From contig NC_089584.1 in assembly GCF_019320115.1 (NCBI RefSeq), positions 60,279,633 through 60,343,632 of the forward strand: a stretch of DNA of 64,000 nucleotides, given 5' to 3'. This document shows positions 58,854 through 64,000 of the stretch, one piece after another. The notes under the pieces are model-generated. The model made no database searches and was not told the DNA's origin. It saw nothing but the letters and a program-made list of their open reading frames with translations. Each line of letters opens with the position of its first letter. Position 1 is the first letter of the stretch. A program made the position numbers and the translations under genes. Origin of the DNA: Miscanthus floridulus. Lineage: Eukaryota > Streptophyta > Magnoliopsida > Poales > Poaceae.

Positions 58854-61180
58854 TGAAAGCCCTAGTTTGGTTTTGGATAATTCATGAAACCAAGTGTACT
58901 AATCCTTGTTATATAGTGTAGTGCTTGAGATAGGGTCGTACACACCAAGTGATGGAGCTAGATGATGGTCATGGTGATGGAGGTGACCAAAAGAGATGAT
59001 CAAGTGCCCCAACTTGGAAAAAGAAGAAAGAGAAAAACAAAAACCAAGTGTTGATCAAGGCAAAGGTATCAAATAGGTTTTTGTGTTGGCACTCAAGACA
59101 CCATAGAGGGTGTGAGTGTATTTAGGATCAATAGCCGTTCTATAAAGAGGGGAAATCATTGGCTAAACGGTTATCGAGTGCCACTAGGTGAAGTAATTCT
59201 TGCATATGCATTTAGGGACCTAGTGTGCTAACAATTAACTCCTTGAAAATATTTGTGAAAATGCTAACACACATTCACATGGTGGTGTACAATTGGTGGT
59301 GTTGGCACATTTGCAAAGGTGTTATTAATGGAGAAGAAATCTGTGCTAAAGTCAATGGAGGAGAGCACACTTGTATTGCAAAAGAGAGTGGGAGCCTTGT
59401 GTGCGCTCGGCTTCACTTTCATTGCATGCATTTTGAGAAGGGTAAAAATAGACAAGCATTTCATTCACTCTATGCTAAAGAGAGGGAGTATGGGGCTGTA
59501 TGCTTGCTTTGTTGATCTAGTGAATAGACGCACCGCATGAAGTGAAAGAAACGAGTGAACGAGGTGACCAAACGCTGGGTCCGAGATGACTGGACGCATC
59601 CGGTCAAGTGACCCGAGATGAAGGCACCTGGCTGCATGCGACTGGATACTGGCTCGGCTAGTCAAATGGATGTGCGCCTAACACTATTCATGGGTCAGCA
59701 TAGAGGTGGCGTTGTGATCGGACGGAGGGGTGAGTCCGGTCACCAAGGACCGGACACGTTCAGTCATGAAAAACTCGCTCGGGATGCTCTCTGCATGAAA
59801 TTGGCCTCGACCAGACTCTGCATGGTGGGGAGTCACGTCATCTAGAGTGGCACGATCGATCAGGTGTGTGAGCGCGCCAACGGCTATTTTTAAATGGTCA
59901 TGACACATGGCGGCGTCGCATGTGACCGGACTTATGCGACCGGACGCGTCCGGTCTCTGCACATGTGCGTTTGGTCAGTACGTAGTGGCTCCTCCACTTG
60001 ACGCTATCGGCTCTGTTTCGAGGAGGCACCTATTTAAGGGGTTTGGCCAGCCTTGTGCTCTCTCTCTTGGTACTTTGTCGTTCTTGACATCCTTGTGAGC
60101 CTAAGCAAACACTTCCCACTTGTCTCCATCATTGATTCATCATCATAGTGAGATTGGGAATGATTCCTAGTGGATTTGCTTGAGTGATTGCATCTAGTGA
60201 CACTTGGGGATCGTTGTGGCTATGGAATTCTTATTTCTCTTGGTGGTTGCCGCCACCTAGATGGCTTGGAGTAGCAGAGGAGCATTGACATGAGTCGGTG
60301 ATTGTTCGTGGCCATCTCTCGGTGATTATGAGGGGTCTTGTGCATTTCCTGTCGAATGGTAACTCTAGTGGATTGCTCGTGTCATTGAGTTACCTCACTT
60401 GTGGGTAGGTTTTTGCGACGCCAAGTGTTGGCTAGGTGTGTGATACCTATTAGCCGCCGAACCATCAAGTGTTGATCGACATAACAGGGACTAGCGTGCC
60501 GGCAAGCACGTGAACCTCGGGAGAAAAATCTTGGTGTCCATTGTGCTTGGAATTCTCTCGGTGATTGAATTGGTATTCATATTGTGATTGGTTCATTCCT
60601 CGACAGGGCCATATAATCACCCTGCTTCTCCCTTACATTCTTTGCAAACTAATTGTGTAGCAAGCTCTTTAGTGTAGCTAGTTTTGAGGGCAAAATATTC
60701 AGTGCAAACCATATCTTCGGTGCAATCCATGAAAACCACATTAAAACCATACTTAAGAGTTTTCAAAAAAAATTAAAAATGTGCACACCAATAGTGCATC
60801 TGTAGAGTTCTTTAGTGTAGCTAGTTTGAGATTCAAACTCATTTTGCAAAAATTCATATGAAAGTAACAAATCTCATCGGCATATGCACTAGAGGACAAA
60901 ATTCCGCCTCTAGTGCATATTTCACATTGCACCGAAGATATGGTTTGCACTGAATATTTTGCCAGTTTTTGAGAGCTTGCTTGCTAGTTTAGTTTCACCT
61001 AGTAGAGCTCTTTAGTGTAGCTAGTTTGAGAGCTCTTAGTGAGTAGTGACTTAGCCTCTTGTGTGCCTTGTGATCACAGCAACTACAATTGTTTTTAGTG
61101 TACTAACAACTTGCTCTAGTGATTTTGTAGAGAACTTTTATAGGCTATTCACCCCACTCTCACCATTTTATGACCTTTAT
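58854..61180 (+). repeat. 3' LTR of the copia element
   Basis: TGAAAGCCCTAG to GACCTTTAT (terminal CA lost; 5' copy ends CTTTCA), followed by GTGGG. TATA-like CCTATTTAAGGG at about 60029. It contains a 275-bp MITE at 60689-60963 and lacks the 5.3-kb solo LTR found in the 5' copy, so it shows the empty site. Confidence 0.9.
60689..60963. mobile_element. MULE-like MITE, 275 bp, with perfect 38-bp terminal inverted repeats
   Basis: Both ends read GGCAAAATATTCAGTGCAAA inward and match for 38 bases (60689-60726 and 60926-60963). The flanks are AGTTTTGAG (9 bp, 60680-60688) and AGTTTTTGAG (one extra T, 60964-60973). A 9-bp duplication suggests Mutator-type mobilisation. The 5' LTR shows the empty site near 21120. 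The inside contains a 30-bp segment like the host LTR (tagag.tctttagtgtagctagtttgaga, near 60798). Confidence 0.85.
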
Positions 61181-61237
61181 GTGGGAAATGTTGATTTGGG
61201 TGAAGAAAATATTATGGGAAAGCATGGTCCGGTTGAT
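61181..61237 (+). pseudogene. Myb/SANT-like gene, fragment 2 of 3
   Basis: Between the copia target duplication and solo LTR B2. Read in the frame of 14013, it gives GNVDLGEENIMGKHGPVD without a stop. It is bounded by GTGGG on the left and TTGAT on the right. Confidence 0.6.
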
Positions 61238-63600
61238 TGTTGACATTTCTTAGCATCACTCTTTACTAAGTTGTCATCCCTAGCATGATGCCAAAAATAC
61301 ATTGTTGATAATTATTGAGAACACTTATAAATTTATATATATACTAAGTAATCCGCAAGCGCACAGATAATGTACCATTGTAGCATTTCACCCGAGAGTA
61401 TACCGAGTATCGTTATTTATATTTTATCCACAAGAAGGAGCTATGGAGTTGTGTTGGCATAAAGATATTGACAAATATATATACTTATGATAAAATCACT
61501 CTCATGCTATGGCAGGAGTATGTCAAGGGATAAATAAATGGTAAGTGTAAGGTAATAATGATATTCTAGATATAGAAATAGAGACTCATAAAGTGTAGTA
61601 CGGCTAAGCAGAAGATTCGTTAAGAGTAGAAGATTTCTAAGTCATTCCTTATGTACTAAGTCTTTTGTACACCCTAATATATACACTCTCATCTATAGTA
61701 TAACTAACTTTGGATCTATGCATAAGGAACATTACTAAGGAAGATAAAGAACAGAGCTTGTCTCCCTTCGCAACCGCGTTCTACTTGCTCTACAAACGGG
61801 GAGTGGACTACAAAGGACTCAATGGAAGTGTCACATCCGTGATCTACCACATGACCCAAAGTGCAAAATGCATCCGCAAGCAAACAATATCTAAGCACCA
61901 TGCTTACATAATGTTGACCACTTAACTCACTCGAGTACTGAGCTAAGGGCTTTGCGAACATATGCATAAATTCATCATCAATCGTAACTATATCAAGCAT
62001 ATAACTAGGGCAGACTAGGAACATAAAAAATAGCAACATAATATTGAAGTAGCACAAAGTCATAAAATAAGAGATACAATGGCTATACCAGTCTCCATAC
62101 GGCAGATCCGGAATCCTGAGCAATAGCCCACACTCTACTCGAACCTTGCTAGCTAGCCTATACTAGAAACTTAAAGAATTGGAGCTCTATTCTCTTCTCT
62201 CTAAAAACCCTAATTTCTAGTCTAAACTTGACTTATGGCAGCACGCTCTGGAGGGGGGCAGGGGCTGATTATATAGGGCGGAGCATCCAACGTGATGAGG
62301 ACATCAACACCAACGATACATCCGCGCCGACACGAGTACCAGTTTCTGGTCCTATTACTCGTGCCCATGCTCATCACATTAATCATCAAGTAAGTTCACT
62401 CTTGAGTTCCTGTCCATCATATTTAGACCATGGAGACGCGTGCACTCTTGTTTTGGTTAGGAACCAGGGAGAGGACCGAAAGGGAAAAAGATTCGTGGAG
62501 GCTGAATTCGGACTCCAGGACAGCTCCAACTTGTGATGGTCACCACGGTCGCATACGGACTCGGATTGGGGCGTTCAAGTACTTCATGGAATCCTTATGA
62601 AGTCTATTTTCATATGGATCTGGAATCAAGTCCATATCTATTTTGAGGCGGCCGCAATGACTGAATTACTACTGAGAGCTTGTTTGTCCAAAGGTGCTAC
62701 GTCACCTTAGTTTGGTCCAATGGGCCGTGTATCAAGTTAGGTCCATTAGGGACGCGTCCTAGGGTTGGAGAACGACCCCAACACCCCCCTGGTTGTCCTT
62801 CCACCTTCATGTACTCCTTAGCCACCACCAAGAATAGTCGGGTTTTGTTTAGATCAAGTTTAGCTCTCGCTACTTGCTTGTAAGCGCGCGTGCTGGATCA
62901 GCCGCCCGTCTTCTTGTCTTTGGAACCCCACCTTAATTGAGATTGAGTTTGAAACTTTCATCTACATCTAGTAATTCAGTACTTGCTATACTTGTTCTTG
63001 CTAGTTCTTCGATTGCTTGCAGGACGAGTGCCCTAGTGGTCGGGTGACGCGCTCCACAAGATCACGGCAGCCATTGGAGGTGGTGTATCGGTTGCTAAGG
63101 CATAGCTTGGAAGGCTGTAGTCGGGCCGTGAATGTCGTCTCCACCCATCAATCGAGTTATCCCACACCTCTCATCGAAAGATCGGAAGCAAACCCTAGCG
63201 GGTTCATATCACAACGTGAGCCCTTGGATCAAACCGACTTAAAAACGATGTATATGCAATCCTTAAGGCGATGAAGAACCGACGTACGAAGGAGGGACTG
63301 CCAGGTGGGCCCAAGGGGCCGGGCGGCCCCACCTGTCACCCTCTCATCCTCTACTTCGGTGACATGGCTTTTGGAGTCCTCTAGAACCTTCTGGAGTTGG
63401 TTTCGCCGCGGATAAGTGCGATTTAATTTGATGTTTTGATCTCCCTTAACGGTTTTCTGAAATAACACTGCTGAAAACACAGATTCATCAAAACTCGTGA
63501 AAATTGTCAGTTCAAACCCCTAAGTCTATGTCGGTGATCATTTTCATGCATTATTTCAAGTTATATTGAAGTTTATAATGTATGATAACTACCATCAACA
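61238..63600 (-). mobile_element. Solo LTR B2, same family as B1, inside the Myb/SANT-like gene
   Basis: Ends TGTTGAC/ATCAACA, perfect TTGAT duplications (61233-61237 and 63601-63605). Sequence follows B1 (22191-23653) throughout, apart from solo LTR C inserted at 62293-63211. Without C it is 1.44 kb. Confidence 0.9.
62293..63211 (+). mobile_element. Solo LTR C (919 bp) inside solo LTR B2
   Basis: TGATGAGGACATC to GTTCATATCA with CAACG on both sides (62288-62292 and 63212-63216). B1 shows the empty site near 23260. It starts like the LTR of the LARD-like element. Its first 240 bases code for a gypsy pol C-terminus (VSGPITRAHAHHINHQVSSL), so in the intact element the polyprotein ran into the 3' LTR. 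The direction is plus on this basis. Confidence 0.85.
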
Positions 63601-63770
63601 TTGATGCAATGGACTGGATTGATTGTCATACCACACTTCTTTGTAACTTGTTTGCCGAACAAGTTAGAAAAGAAAATGGGCCGAACACTCATTTGAACAA
63701 TATAGGCTTTATTGAGGTGTCTGATAGATTTTTTCAGTCCACCAGAACAATGCTGAATAAAACTCTTTAA
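63601..63770 (+). pseudogene. Myb/SANT-like gene, fragment 3 of 3 (SANT domain start)
   Basis: In frame with fragments 1 and 2 after removing one TTGAT copy: AMDWIDCHTTLLCNLFAEQV, RKENGPNTHLNNIGFIEVSD, RFFQSTRTMLNKTL, then stop at 63768. This is the first two thirds of a Myb/SANT-like DNA-binding domain as found in plant L10-interacting-MYB-like and Harbinger-associated proteins (pattern W-x-D-x8-LCNLFAEQV...F). The usual LKNKWDKLK part is missing; LINE-like sequence follows directly. Confidence 0.7.
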
Positions 63771-64000
63771 AATGGAATGAACTGGTTAATACGTTAGCAT
63801 TTGTGCAGCTTGATGACCAGTCTAACTCTTTAAAATGAGATCTTATAAAGAAAGAAGTGTTTACAGTACAATCTTTATATGTATTTTTAGTAAATCAAAA
63901 TGCAATGCATCTTAACAAGTTTTTATGGAAGCTAAAGTTACCTCTTAAATTAAGATTTTTTCTTAGTTTTTACTAAAGGTTGTTATCTTAATGAAAGACA
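63766..64000 (+). pseudogene. LINE (non-LTR) fragment: C-terminal zf-RVT region
   Basis: The translation gives NELVNTLAFVQLDDQSNSLK, then DLIKKEVFTVQSLYVFL, HLNKFLWKLKLPLKLRFFL, and in another frame FLLKVVILMKD. This order matches the region after the reverse transcriptase in plant L1-type LINEs (FSVxSMY...KFIWKLKIPLKIxIFLWFL...ILTKDNL). At least one stop and one frameshift are present. The fragment is cut by the window end. Confidence 0.75.

Larger units (their letters stand above)
14015..61180 (+). mobile_element. SIRE/Maximus-type Ty1/copia retrotransposon carrying nested insertions
   Basis: LTRs at 14015-21383 and 58854-61180 start TGAAAGCCCTAG. A GTGGG target duplication flanks the whole (14010-14014 and 61181-61185). 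A tRNA-Met-type primer site follows the 5' LTR, and a polypurine tract precedes the 3' LTR. Protein order gag, protease, integrase, RT, RNase H is the copia order. The long gag with Lys/Glu-rich stretches and coiled coil, and the long LTRs, fit the SIRE/Maximus (Opie/Ji-like) group. Without insertions the element would be about 10 kb. In the first 280 bases of the LTRs I count 17 differences (9 transitions, 8 transversions), so it is not young. Confidence 0.9.

Overview
The window is nuclear DNA of a grass, probably a panicoid (sorghum, Miscanthus or sugarcane-like). This is inferred from its residents: a SIRE/Maximus-type Ty1/copia element, Tat-lineage and Tekay-type chromovirus Ty3/gypsy elements, a Stowaway MITE, and a CACTA element with TTTGCCGAGTG-type repeats. 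There is no intact ordinary gene. Almost every base belongs to a layered stack of transposons, and the stack can be read from target-site duplications (TSDs).

Layout. 1-3158: minus-strand fragment of a Tat gypsy element. 3159-4021: head-to-head pair of truncated LTRs forming a long palindrome. 3581-7256: minus-strand non-autonomous gypsy element with a gag reading frame. 7257-11605: CACTA-type material, namely 677-bp and 143-bp tandem repeats, a captured exon of an ALMT (aluminium-activated malate transporter family) gene, an inverted repeat and the N-terminus of a TNP2-like transposase. 11606-13400: unclassified DNA with a Stowaway MITE at 12795-13051. 13400-14014: 5' part of a Myb/SANT-like gene.

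That gene is split by a SIRE copia element (14015-61180, TSD GTGGG) which was itself invaded repeatedly. Its 5' LTR holds a 5.3-kb Tekay-type solo LTR (14756-20035). Its gag holds solo LTR A (22059-24944), which holds solo LTR B1 (22191-23653). Its integrase holds a minus-strand Tat element (27142-55268), which holds a near-full-length Tekay-type chromovirus (28528-41857, TSD GTGTG). Its 3' LTR holds a MULE-like MITE (60689-60963). Downstream, the gene is split again by solo LTR B2 (61238-63600), which holds solo LTR C (62293-63211). The frame resumes at 63601 and runs into a LINE fragment at the window end.

The most unusual feature is in the youngest element. Before gag, the chromovirus has a separate reading frame (31743-32666). 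It starts with an almost exact copy of the histone H3 tail (R2, K4, R8, K9 and S10 kept), followed by a compact domain, a coiled coil and an acidic tail. The same element ends its integrase with a chromodomain, the module type that can read methylated H3 tails. Other notable points are a spliced antisense gene inside the Tat element, a 1.93-kb length difference between the two chromovirus LTRs, and Tat LTRs whose differences are almost all transitions and more numerous than those of the older copia element that encloses them.
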